64,000 bases of DNA from Lachnospiraceae bacterium UBA4260 (GTDB lineage Bacteria > Bacillota > Clostridia > Lachnospirales > Lachnospiraceae). A program made the translations under genes and the position numbers. The notes below the pieces were generated by a model. The model was not told the origin of the DNA, made no database searches, and saw only the letters and a program-made list of their open reading frames with translations. Position 1 is the first letter of the stretch; every line of letters begins with the position of its first letter. The stretch covers positions 20,252-84,251 of the forward strand of contig DGWK01000030.1 in the NCBI GenBank assembly GCA_002395235.1, given 5' to 3'. Below, piece after piece: positions 50,278-58,788 of this stretch.

Positions 50278-51165
50278 TCAGAACAAGTCTGACGGCCTGA
50301 TCACCAGCCCGTCAAACAGAGAACTCGGTATCTCCGCGTCAAAGGAGAACAGGTCTGCATCTTCCACATTTTTATCACTGTCAAACAGATACGTCAGGAC
50401 CGTTCGCAGAGACGGATCTACGATCCAGTATTCCCTTACTCCTGACTCCCTGTATTTGTTCAATTTCACTGCATAATCCGTCTTTCTCGTCGGTGCCGAA
50501 ACCACTTCTATGATCCAGTCCGGCGCTCCCATGCACCCTCGCTCACTCAGGCGCGACGTATCGCGTATGATCGAAAGATCAGGCTCCACATAAAGGGAGT
50601 CATCTCCGTTTAAATAGACACCGAACGGCGCAATATAAACTTCACACTCTTTGCTGTAAGCCTTCAGGTGCGCTGCCGCCGCCAGATACATCTCCCCGGT
50701 GATCTTCTGGTGCGTCCTCGTGGGCGTCGGAATATAGTAAAGCTTGCCGTCGATCAGTTCCGCCCTGATCCCATCCGGAAGGGCATAAATATCCTCAATC
50801 GTGTTGGGGCCGGCGTCTTCCCTGACCGCATTCCGGATTCCTGTAAACACTTCCGGATAGACATAGCCGGTTTTTACATAATCAGGATTTTCTTTGACAG
50901 GGGTTATATACTCATTTTTTCCACTGCCGGGCATTTTTCTTTCGAACTTCTCATTCCCGGGCGCATTGCTTTCGAACTTCTGCCCTGTCGTTTTTCCGGC
51001 CTCAAGCACTCTCGAGAGTGCCTCTACCGTTTTCTGTCTCGGGCTCTTGGTAATTCCGCTCAGCACCTTCTGAACGGTCGCCAGCGGCACGCCCGACATC
51101 TCAGCCAGCGTCTCATTGCTGTAGCCAAGTGCCCGCTTGCATTCTCTCATTTCCTGTAAGTTCAT
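50278..51165 (-). CDS. XRE-family HTH fused to a Uma2-family PD-(D/E)xK domain
   Basis: A 295-residue protein. Residues 1-60 are an XRE helix-turn-helix (CKRALGYSNETLAEMSGVPLATVQKVLSG). Residues about 117-290 are a Uma2 (DUF820) restriction-like fold: IRAELIDGKLYYIPTPTRTHQ, YVEPDLSIIRD, PDWIIEVVSAPTRKTDYAVKLNKYRESGVREYWIVDP (part: DWIIEVVSAPTRKTDYAVKL). D-xn-E-x-V with K completes the PD-(D/E)xK site. Joining a DNA-binding domain to the nuclease suggests a self-regulating protein. The ATG at 51165 has AGGAGA upstream. It is the first gene of the island, 34 nt before the helicase gene, and lies behind a clear promoter with a repeated motif beside it. Confidence 0.87.
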   Translation of the reverse strand: MNLQEMRECKRALGYSNETLAEMSGVPLATVQKVLSGITKSPRQKTVEALSRVLEAGKTTGQKFESNAPGNEKFERKMPGSGKNEYITPVKENPDYVKTGYVYPEVFTGIRNAVREDAGPNTIEDIYALPDGIRAELIDGKLYYIPTPTRTHQKITGEMYLAAAAHLKAYSKECEVYIAPFGVYLNGDDSLYVEPDLSIIRDTSRLSERGCMGAPDWIIEVVSAPTRKTDYAVKLNKYRESGVREYWIVDPSLRTVLTYLFDSDKNVEDADLFSFDAEIPSSLFDGLVIRPSDLF

Positions 51166-51204
51166 AGATATTCTCCTTGGCCTTCGGAAGAATTGTTTTC
51201 CATA

Positions 51205-51233
51205 ATAGTACCGTGGTTTTGGTATGCGGTCAA
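51205..51233 (-). promoter_or_regulatory. Promoter of the XRE-Uma2/helicase island operon
   Basis: On the minus strand TTGACC (51233-51228), a 17-nt spacer and TACTAT (51210-51205), about 40 nt before the XRE-Uma2 start. No other good promoter is seen before the helicase. Confidence 0.65.
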
Positions 51234-51240
51234 TAGCAAC

Positions 51241-51324
51241 AATTCCAATTAAATGGAATTGTAGCCAAAAAATTCCATTTTAATTCCATTTTCAACCAGC
51301 GGTTGAATGGAATTAAAATGGAAT
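51241..51324. promoter_or_regulatory. Array of six TGGAAT(T)/AATTCCA motifs, candidate operators
   Basis: AATTCCA at 51241, 51271 and 51282, TGGAATT at 51254 and 51308 and TGGAAT at 51319, forming nested inverted repeats; two pairs are spaced 11 bp. Together 51272-51324 folds into a stem of about 24 bp with a 2-nt bulge. It lies just upstream of the island promoter, so it may be the binding site of the XRE domain. Confidence 0.6.
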
Positions 51325-51329
51325 GTCCG

Positions 51330-52222
51330 ATTGTGTGGGGGTGTAAGACAACCTGATTCACATGCAATGTTATTAATTGACCGGATCGCAGTGAGCTTCA
51401 GACAGAATTCTGATGAGTGTCTCGGGGCTGTTTTATCACAATTCTGACGGTGGCGTGGTTGTGGAGCCCCCTCCACAACCACTTGGGCGTCATTCGCCCC
51501 CGGCAGCCTTGACAGTTGGACTATTTAAAGGAAATCTGTTCAACCTGCCCCCATGGAAAATTGGCAAAAGACTGAAAATCCGTGAATATCAGCGTATTTC
51601 CCGGCAAGTTGGATTATAAGACTTATTGTTTTGGCGCCGGCCTCCATACAGTACGCGACAAGCTGTCTGGTATGGGGGCCGGCGAGGAAGAATTCTTGTT
51701 TATGATCCAACTCAGGTATAAATTGCTTTGATTTCTTCACTTTGTGCCGGCAATCAGAAAAAGCGATGGAGGCCGTGGAAGAAAAAAGTATTCAAATAAT
51801 CCAACACAATCTGCCCCCCGATGAAACTGCCATTCTCGTGCCGCAGTTACTCCTCCTCCGACACTCTTTCAGCATTACGCCTGTAACCATAGTTTCTTCT
51901 GATCCGGTGCCGGCAGAGATACTATTTTAAGAATATGCATATTTTTTTGCATATTATGCATAATCCATGTTTGATGAGCCCAAAAATTTGCATTTTTGAG
52001 AACAAAGGGTTTTAAAAGAGACATATGAGAAAATTTCCCATTGCATATATGTAATTTTAATGCATATTTTGCAGCCGGATCTGCCGCCCACCTCATTAGC
52101 TGCATCCCGCCACCGGCGTCGCAGACCGCCACGTTCACCGCGTCTCGCTCAGACGTCGCCGCCCGCCGCGCATCCGCCCATCACACAACCACGCCCCAGC
52201 CGGCAGCCCCCAAAAACCAATC
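51330..52222. other. Gene-free stretch with strong hairpins and an AT-rich patch
   Basis: No supported gene. A hairpin of two 15-bp arms (CGCCGGCCTCCATAC at 51635-51649 with its partner at 51670-51684, one wobble) lies in the middle. From about 51930 to 52075 the sequence is very AT-rich with TGCAT in repeated form (ATGCATATT, TTGCATATTATGCATAA, TTGCATATATG, AATGCATATTTTGC). Several short frames (51413-51619, 51540-51740, 51742-51930) look spurious. Confidence 0.5.
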
Positions 52223-53710
52223 TTACTTCCCCGGCGTCCTAATCGGCCTGCAAGGAACCCCCGCCGGATCCCAAGCATAATTGTGAGATTTCTCATATTC
52301 CCTGAGAAACTTCTTATTTGCTCTCTCGTAGTCGTTAAACCGCTCTTCCACAACTTGAGAATCCTTACAATTTCCTCCGTCGTACCAGCTGCACTGCATA
52401 TAATAATTCCTGTACCAGGAATTGCTGAATGTATAGCCGTTTCTTGCATAGAGTTCATTCAGGGCAAGCCGCACCATCGCATCAGCGCCGAGCTCTCCCT
52501 TCCGGAGCGTCTCCAGATCTTTCTCAGTCAGATATCTCGAACTGCTGTCCGGGAAAACCTCCCCGCTCACATATCCTGTATCTTCCCGCGAGGTGTATGA
52601 CGAACCGTTCCCCTTCGTCCCGGGATAAGATCCCTCCACATAGTTTTCTTCAGTCGTTTTGTGGATGTGATAGGACTCCCCCATCGGTATGAACCAGGCC
52701 CCATTATCAAGTTCATATCTGTATCGCTCCTGGTCTGTAAAATGCTCAATATAATCAGAGTCGACACAGAAAAGATAATGGTGAACTTTGTACATGAAAT
52801 CGTCATCTTCCAGCATCACCCAGGCGGCATCATACTGAAGCCCGCCGTCATGCTCAACATCCCTCTTTTCCAGATCGTCCCACGTCGCATCCGACTCGTA
52901 CCAGACGCCGCCGATCCTCATCATATTCCACGTATGCTCAGAAATATCCCCGTCGGCAGGCCCCGCAATCCCGGTGACCGGCACACATTCCACCCCGCAA
53001 AGCCTCATCAGATAACTGTACGCCATGGCATACCCGACGCAGACAGCCATATGGTCCTCCCCGTCACTATTTTCAATGAGGGGCGCATATGCGGTCCTTC
53101 CCAGATCTCCGAACTCCCGCATATCGTAGTCATAATGAGTGAGGTCGATCAGTTTGTCGTGGATCTGCAGCGCGACATCATAATCCGACTGATTCATATC
53201 TATATCCGCCAAAAAATCGTCCACCGCCCGGTTAAACTCTTTCATAAGCGCTTTGTATTCCGGGAAGGGATCCTTCATGCGATACCTCACATAATACTTC
53301 CCGCTGGCAGAATCCTGCCTCCAGTTGTACTGGGTCGACAGATCGTAATCTCCGCAGAAAAACCAGAAAAACTCCGGGTGATCAAGCCGCACCGCATTGA
53401 TCGCATTGGGATACACACTGACCTCGTCGGGATTATTTCTGACACAGAATTCTTCACTGTACTCCGTCGAGTCGGGCCGCCGGAAGATCGTCACTATGGC
53501 CCTGTAGGCCCCTTTTTCTTCCTCGGACAAAACAGTGTAGTAATACCCTGTATCACTCCCCCTGAAAAGCGAATCTCCGTTCCCTGTCGCCTGCGCTCCC
53601 GCAGCCGCATGCGCCGCAATGGCAGCAGACGGCGCTCCGAATGATGCCGCCGCAATAGTAACTGCGGCCAATAATGCCGCCACTTTTTTGATAAATCTCT
53701 CTTTATTCAT
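52223..53710 (-). CDS. Secreted transglutaminase-like protein with YARHG domain
   Basis: A 495-residue exported protein. The signal peptide is KVAALLAAVTIAAASFGAPSAAIAAHAA with an AxA cleavage site near residue 36 (no lipobox). A helical region leads to a transglutaminase-like domain with Cys in HMAVCVGYAMAYSYL, His in ISEHTWNMMRIGG and Asp in WYESDATWDD. The C-terminal 95 residues contain a YARHG domain, LARNELYARNGYTFSNSWYRNYY-like (ALNELYARNGYTFSNSWY), in a form common in clostridial surface proteins. It should act outside the cell on peptidoglycan or peptides. The start at 53710 has GGAGAGG. It is alone, divergent from the lipase-like gene. Confidence 0.85.
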   Translation of the reverse strand: MNKERFIKKVAALLAAVTIAAASFGAPSAAIAAHAAAGAQATGNGDSLFRGSDTGYYYTVLSEEEKGAYRAIVTIFRRPDSTEYSEEFCVRNNPDEVSVYPNAINAVRLDHPEFFWFFCGDYDLSTQYNWRQDSASGKYYVRYRMKDPFPEYKALMKEFNRAVDDFLADIDMNQSDYDVALQIHDKLIDLTHYDYDMREFGDLGRTAYAPLIENSDGEDHMAVCVGYAMAYSYLMRLCGVECVPVTGIAGPADGDISEHTWNMMRIGGVWYESDATWDDLEKRDVEHDGGLQYDAAWVMLEDDDFMYKVHHYLFCVDSDYIEHFTDQERYRYELDNGAWFIPMGESYHIHKTTEENYVEGSYPGTKGNGSSYTSREDTGYVSGEVFPDSSSRYLTEKDLETLRKGELGADAMVRLALNELYARNGYTFSNSWYRNYYMQCSWYDGGNCKDSQVVEERFNDYERANKKFLREYEKSHNYAWDPAGVPCRPIRTPGK

Positions 53711-53882
53711 GGATCTTAAACCTCTCCAAATCAGGAACCGAAATTGCTGTTAAGGAAAGTATACAAAATTATTCATGTATAATTGTCAGAAAAACGAGCG
53801 ATCTTTTCCGGGATTGCACTATCCCCTCCCATGGTCCATAATTAAGTTTGCGGCATTTACCTGCCGCTCAGGAGGAACTTCA

Positions 53883-54785
53883 ATGGAATTTATATCTCAC
53901 GACGGCGAAACGATATGGTATAAGATCTGGCAGGCCCCCGCTCCCCGCGCAGTCATCCAGATCATGACCGGTCTCGCCGAGACTTCCGACTACTACGAAG
54001 AGTTTGCAAACTACATGAATCAGGCCGGCTTCACGGTCGCCCTCCACGAATACAGACAGCACGGCAGGACGCGCGCCGCCTACGGAGACGGCAACCTCTT
54101 TCGCAATTATGCAAGGGACGGCGCACAGCTGTGCACCATGATCCGCGCATCCCGCCCGGAGCTTCCCGTCATCCTTTTCGCCCACAGCCTCGGGACGACC
54201 GTCTCCCAGATCGCGCTCTACGAAAAGATGGCAAAATACAGCGGCATCATCTACACCGGCCCTTCCTGCAAGGTAATGCCCCCGGAACGCAAGAAAAAGC
54301 TTCTGCCCCTCGCCGAAAATGCCATCCGCCAAAACGGCGAGGAAGGACAGAATGTACTTCTCTACCCGGAAATCTTTGCGCGCCTGAATGCGCCTTTTGC
54401 CGTCGAGAAGAGCCCTTATTCCTTCATCACCTCCGATCATTCCAAATGGAAGTGGATTGCGCACCTTCCCTACAAGGGTCCTGACTACAGCAACCGGTTC
54501 TTCCGCGACTTTATCCTGCTGCAGGCCGACCTGGCCTCCACAGAAACCCTTGAAAACATGGTTCCGCCGCTTACCGACACACCGGTCCTCCTTCTCACAG
54601 GCTCCAACGACGTCACCGCCGCAAACGGCACCTACGGCGACACCAAAGCCGGCCTGCTCCGCAGAGCAGGTTACAAAGACGTCACCTCCATCGTCTACCC
54701 CGGCCTGCGCCACAGCGTCCTGCAGGAAAAGGCGCGCTTGAAAGTTATTCAAGACATAACCGGCTGGATGAACACCAGATTTTAA
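53883..54785 (+). CDS. Alpha/beta hydrolase (serine aminopeptidase S33/monoacylglycerol-lipase-like)
   Basis: A 300-residue cytoplasmic hydrolase. It has ALHEYRQHGRTRAAYGD near 58, the nucleophile elbow VILFAHSLGTTVSQIALYE near 98-115 (AHSLG with Ser near 104), Asp in VLLLTGSNDVTAANG near 240 and His in VYPGLRHSVLQEK near 277. EYRQHGRT and the LMTGLAETSDYY opening match the S33/lysophospholipase branch. The substrate is not known. The ATG at 53883 has CAGGAGG upstream; the frame is open further but the earlier codons are weaker. Convergent with pheT. Confidence 0.88.
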   Translation: MEFISHDGETIWYKIWQAPAPRAVIQIMTGLAETSDYYEEFANYMNQAGFTVALHEYRQHGRTRAAYGDGNLFRNYARDGAQLCTMIRASRPELPVILFAHSLGTTVSQIALYEKMAKYSGIIYTGPSCKVMPPERKKKLLPLAENAIRQNGEEGQNVLLYPEIFARLNAPFAVEKSPYSFITSDHSKWKWIAHLPYKGPDYSNRFFRDFILLQADLASTETLENMVPPLTDTPVLLLTGSNDVTAANGTYGDTKAGLLRRAGYKDVTSIVYPGLRHSVLQEKARLKVIQDITGWMNTRF

Positions 54786-54828
54786 AAATGTACAGGCCGC
54801 TGCCTCCCTGACAATTGTCCATGCGCAC

Positions 54829-54866
54829 AAAAAAGCCCTGCCCACTCAAGTGGACAGGGCTTTCTG
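54829..54866. terminator. Bidirectional terminator between the hydrolase gene and pheT
   Basis: AAAGCCCTGCCCACT-CA-AGTGGACAGGGCTTT: stem with one mismatch, with six T on the minus side. Stronger for the pheST transcript. Confidence 0.8.
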
Positions 54867-54922
54867 TTACGTGCCAATCGCCGCGCACCGCCGAAAACCG
54901 CGCTGCGCGCCGCGCCTCAGTC

Positions 54923-57355
54923 TTACGCCCTCAGCGAAATGCCGAGCACTACATTCAGTTTCTTAAGGATCTTAGCCACAAATCTGTCCAGATCCTCCGC
55001 AGTAAACTCTTCTTCTCCCGCCCGGAAAGTGACGGTGAACGCCAGACTCTTCATGGTCGGAGGAATAGGAGCACCTTCGTAGACGTCGAAGAGCTTGATG
55101 TCGCGGACATACTTGCAGGCCGCGCGGATCTCGTCCTCAACCTGTGCGCAGGTGATCTTCTTATCCATGACCAGAGCCAGGTCACGGGAGACATCCAGGA
55201 ACTTGGGCAGGGGCTCGAAAGCAGGCGTATCCTTGCACAGAGGATAGAGCGCCGCCAGATCCAGCTCCATCAGAAGCAGGTCAGTGCGCATGCTCTCCGC
55301 CTCCGCGATGTCGTAAGCGAGCTTGCCGATATAGCCGACCTTCTGACCCTCGCAGAATACATCCGCAGTCTGGTAAGGGTGCGTGAAGCTTGTGCTGCCC
55401 GCCTGATACGTGAAGTTCACGTGCAAGGTGTCCGCAACCGTGTCAGCTGCGGCTTTGATGGTGTAGAAATCTTCCTCCTTGCCCCAGAAAGCCACTACCA
55501 GATGGTCTCTCTCATCCGGATAGTCGGTGAGCGGCAGAGACTTCGGCACGAAGACCTTGGCGATCTCGAAAAGTCTGCCGGACAGACGGCCGTTCTTCTG
55601 GTTGCGCACGACCGCGTGGATCATGGAAGCCGTCAGAGTCGTTCTCATCAGTGAGAGCTCCTCGCTGATCGGGTTCATAATGCGGATCGCACCCCGCTCC
55701 GGCGCATCCGCGGGATACCGCAGCAGATCCAGATCGGAGGGTGAGAAGAAGGAATAGTGCATGCACTCATAAGCGCCCATGCCGCACAGAGCCTCCTTGA
55801 CGCGCATCTCGCGCCGCTGCACGGGATTCCAGCCGCCGGTGGTGACTTCCGCGCTCTTAAGGAACGTGGGCACCAGCTTGTCATAGCCGTACAGACGGAT
55901 GACTTCCTCGGCCACATCCTGATAGCCTTCCATATCGTCACGGTATGCGGGCACCTGCAGCGTCAGCATGCGCTTGCCGTCCTTCTCGGAGATCACGGGC
56001 TTCATGTCCAGGTTGTTCATGATGCGCACGATGTCCTCGTCCGGAACCGTGATGCCCAGAACGCCGCTGATGCGGTCGATCTCGACGCTCATCTCGCGGG
56101 GCTCCACGCTGTTGCCGGTGTTGACGTCGAAGTGGGTGGACGATACTTTGCCGCAGCCCAGCTCCTCGACCAGGTGCAGAGCGCGCTTCATGGCCATGAC
56201 GGTCGCGTACTCGTCGACGCCCTTCTCATAGCGGGCGCTCGCGTCCGTGCGCTTGCCTACGCTTCTGGAAGTGCGGCGGATGTTGTCGCGCGCGAACTTG
56301 GCGGACTCAAACATGACGGCCTGCGTTGTGGGAAGGATTTCGGAGTTGAGACCGCCCATGACGCCTGCCAGCGCGATCGGGCGCTCGCCGTCGCAGATCA
56401 CCAGGTTAGAGCTGTTCAGCGTCTGCTCCTGCTCGTCCAGGGTGACGATCTTCTCGCCGTCCTGAGCCGTTCTGACGTTGATGCCGTTGCCACGCAGATA
56501 TGCATAGTCAAATGCGTGCATGGGCTGACCGAGCTCTGTCAAAATATAGTTCGTAATATCAACCATGTTGGAAATAGCGTTCATTCCCACCAGCGCCAGA
56601 CGGCGGCGCATCCATGCGGGGGAGGGTGCTATTTTGACATCGTAGACGTAGTGGCCGATGTAACGGGGGCACAGCTGAGGAGCCTCAACGGTAATGTTAA
56701 AGTTGTCCAGCTTGACATCCGTCTCAGTGTAGTCCAGAGCGGGCATTCTGAGGGGCTTCTCCAGGACCGCGGCGACCTCGCGCGCGATGCCGAAGATGCT
56801 CTGGCAGTCGGGGCGGTTGGCCGTGATGGCGATATCGAAGAGCCAGTCGTCCAGGCCCAGGATGGGCTTTACATCTGCGCCGACCTGCGCGTCATCGGGC
56901 AGGACCAGAAGGCCGTTGTAGCCAGCGCCGGGATACATATCCTCGCTGACGCCCAGCTCCATGCCGGAGCAGAGCATGCCGTGAGACTCATAGCCGCGAA
57001 GCTTGCCCTTCTTGATGGTCATGACGCCCTCGATGGCGGTGCGCTCGCGGTTGGTCGCATAGACGGTTGCGCCTACCAGTGCTGTGGGGAATTTTTTGCC
57101 GGCTTCTACGTTGTCGGCACCGCAGCAGATCTGGAACGTGCCGTGCTCGCCGCAGTTTACGGTGCAGACGTGCAGGTGCGTTTCCGGAATGGCCTCGCAG
57201 GTCTCGACCAGGCCCACGACGACTTTGGAGATGTCCTCTCCCACTTCATGGAGCTCCTCCACCTCAAAACCGCAGGAGAAGAGCTTGTCCTGCAGCTCCT
57301 GAGGAGTGCAGTCGATGTCTACATATTCTTTTAACCAGCTAAGTGGTGCGATCAT
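54923..57355 (-). CDS. pheT: Phenylalanine-tRNA ligase beta subunit
   Basis: The beta subunit of the alpha2-beta2 phenylalanyl-tRNA synthetase. The 810-residue length is usual. Visible are the N-terminal LSWLKEYVDIDCTPQELQDKL, the tRNA-binding OB fold (GTFQICCGADNVEAGKKFPTA near 90), the B3/B4 region (FDIAITANRPDCQSIFGIAREVA), the conserved AFDYAYLRGNGINVR, and the C-terminal anticodon-binding fold (FLDVSRDLALVMDK). It starts 23 nt after pheS; RBS GGAGG. Controlled through the T-box ahead of pheS. Confidence 0.96.
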   Translation of the reverse strand: MIAPLSWLKEYVDIDCTPQELQDKLFSCGFEVEELHEVGEDISKVVVGLVETCEAIPETHLHVCTVNCGEHGTFQICCGADNVEAGKKFPTALVGATVYATNRERTAIEGVMTIKKGKLRGYESHGMLCSGMELGVSEDMYPGAGYNGLLVLPDDAQVGADVKPILGLDDWLFDIAITANRPDCQSIFGIAREVAAVLEKPLRMPALDYTETDVKLDNFNITVEAPQLCPRYIGHYVYDVKIAPSPAWMRRRLALVGMNAISNMVDITNYILTELGQPMHAFDYAYLRGNGINVRTAQDGEKIVTLDEQEQTLNSSNLVICDGERPIALAGVMGGLNSEILPTTQAVMFESAKFARDNIRRTSRSVGKRTDASARYEKGVDEYATVMAMKRALHLVEELGCGKVSSTHFDVNTGNSVEPREMSVEIDRISGVLGITVPDEDIVRIMNNLDMKPVISEKDGKRMLTLQVPAYRDDMEGYQDVAEEVIRLYGYDKLVPTFLKSAEVTTGGWNPVQRREMRVKEALCGMGAYECMHYSFFSPSDLDLLRYPADAPERGAIRIMNPISEELSLMRTTLTASMIHAVVRNQKNGRLSGRLFEIAKVFVPKSLPLTDYPDERDHLVVAFWGKEEDFYTIKAAADTVADTLHVNFTYQAGSTSFTHPYQTADVFCEGQKVGYIGKLAYDIAEAESMRTDLLLMELDLAALYPLCKDTPAFEPLPKFLDVSRDLALVMDKKITCAQVEDEIRAACKYVRDIKLFDVYEGAPIPPTMKSLAFTVTFRAGEEEFTAEDLDRFVAKILKKLNVVLGISLRA

Positions 57356-57378
57356 ATCTGTTTCCTCCTTTTCCCGCG

Positions 57379-58404
57379 TCAGGCGTCATTGATCTGCTCA
57401 AGGACGCGAAGGTCGGACTCGAACAGGAGCTTGATGTTGTTGATGCCGTACTTGAGCATAGCCGCGCGCTCGATACCGATACCGAAAGCGAATCCGCTGT
57501 ACTCATTGGGATCGATGCCGCAGTTCTCAAGAACCTTGTTGTTGACAACGCCGGCGCCCAGGATCTCGATCCAGCCGGTTCCCTTGCAGAGCTTGCATCC
57601 CTTGCCGCCGCACGCAAAGCAGCTGCAGTCAACCTCAACGCTGGGCTCAGTGAAGGGGAAGAAGGACGGGCGAAGTCTCGTGCGGGTTCCCTCGCCGTAG
57701 ACCTGCTGCACGAACTCGTCCAGCATACCCTGCAGGTCGCAGAGCGTGATGCCCTTGTCCACTACCAGGCCTTCCATCTGGCTGAACATAGGGGAGTGCG
57801 TCGCGTCGTCGTCGGAGCGGAAAACCTTGCCGGGGGACAGGATCTTGATCGGGGGCTTTTTGGCCTCCATGACATGGATCTGGCCCGCGCTGGTCTGCGT
57901 CCTGAGCAGGTACTCGGGAGACAGATAGAAGGTATCCTGCATATCTCTGGCCGGGTGGTCCATGGGCGTATTCAGAGCCGTGAAGTTGTAATAATCGTTC
58001 TCGATCTCCGTGCCCTCATAGATCTCAAATCCCATTCCTGCGAAAATATTGACCATCTGATTCTTCATCTGCGTGATGGGGTGAAGATTGCCGCGGATGT
58101 ACTCCTTGGCGGGGATCGTTACGTCGATCTTCTCTTTCTCATAGCGGTGCTGCAGCTCGGCCTCTTTGGCCTTCACTTCCATCTTCTCGAGATTCTCGAG
58201 GACCCAGTCCTTGAGGAGGTTCACGTTCTTGCCAAAATCGGCCTTCTCCTCCTTGGGAATGCTGCGCATCTCTTTCATCAGCGCATTAACTTCACCGGCT
58301 TTGCGGTCCAGATACTTCTTGCGAAGCTCGTAGATGCTTCGGGAGTCTGTGCGTCCCTCGGCTTCTTCCAGGAATTTCTTCCGGATCTCTTCAAACCTGT
58401 TCAT
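57379..58404 (-). CDS. pheS: Phenylalanine-tRNA ligase alpha subunit
   Basis: The catalytic alpha subunit that activates phenylalanine and charges tRNA-Phe. The 341 residues have the N-terminal coiled coil and class II motifs: HPITQMKNQMVNIFAGMGFEIYEG (motif 1), DTFYLSPEYLLRTQTSAGQI (motif 2) and GFAFGIGIERAAML (motif 3). CSCFACGGKGCKLCKGTGWIEILGAG (part: CFACGGKGCKLCKGTGW) is the cysteine-rich loop before the active site. The ATG at 58404 has AAAGGAG upstream. First gene of pheST, preceded by a T-box. Confidence 0.96.
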   Translation of the reverse strand: MNRFEEIRKKFLEEAEGRTDSRSIYELRKKYLDRKAGEVNALMKEMRSIPKEEKADFGKNVNLLKDWVLENLEKMEVKAKEAELQHRYEKEKIDVTIPAKEYIRGNLHPITQMKNQMVNIFAGMGFEIYEGTEIENDYYNFTALNTPMDHPARDMQDTFYLSPEYLLRTQTSAGQIHVMEAKKPPIKILSPGKVFRSDDDATHSPMFSQMEGLVVDKGITLCDLQGMLDEFVQQVYGEGTRTRLRPSFFPFTEPSVEVDCSCFACGGKGCKLCKGTGWIEILGAGVVNNKVLENCGIDPNEYSGFAFGIGIERAAMLKYGINNIKLLFESDLRVLEQINDA

Positions 58405-58439
58405 AACTACTCCTTTCGGGTTGCTGAATAATTACACAT

Positions 58440-58738
58440 AAAGAACGTCCCATATCCGACCCCTCTTCGGAATCGGACATGGGACGAGAAAGGACAAATT
58501 CCCGCGGTACCACCCACGTTCAGACGATCCTGAGCGTACCGGAATGATCGGTACTCCGTCGCCTGCTCTCATTTCAGTGCTGCTTTTTGCTGCCGCAGCG
58601 GCATTCACTTATCGCTTTCGTGAAGGACTCCCATGCTGAAATTCACACTGCCGCGCACATATCCGTCTCTCAGCCGGTGAACGGGTTCTCTGCGATGTGC
58701 GGGATCGGCCTGCTACTGACACATGTTCAGCGTCCGCA
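58440..58738 (-). ncRNA. T-box riboswitch (tRNA-Phe specific) of the pheST operon
   Basis: The T-box core GGGTGGTACCGCGGG lies on the minus strand at 58515-58501. The specifier loop reads GAATTTCAGC, with the UUC codon at 58640-58638, matching Phe. The terminator/antiterminator pair ends with a stem at 58447-58485 (GTCCCAT arms) followed by a T-rich run. Uncharged tRNA-Phe would pair with the specifier and T-box and allow read-through to pheS. Confidence 0.93.
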
Positions 58739-58744
58739 ATGGCT

Positions 58745-58773
58745 ATTTTAGGCATTTTGCGGGGCGTTGTCAA
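58745..58773 (-). promoter_or_regulatory. Promoter of the pheST T-box leader
   Basis: On the minus strand TTGACA, a 17-nt spacer and TAAAAT (58750-58745), directly after the HAD gene end. Confidence 0.85.
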
Positions 58774-58788
58774 GTGCCGTAATACAGT

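Noticed and set aside
51413..51930. Three short frames in the gene-free region
   Set aside because: No ribosome-binding sites, no family match, ordinary or poor codon use.
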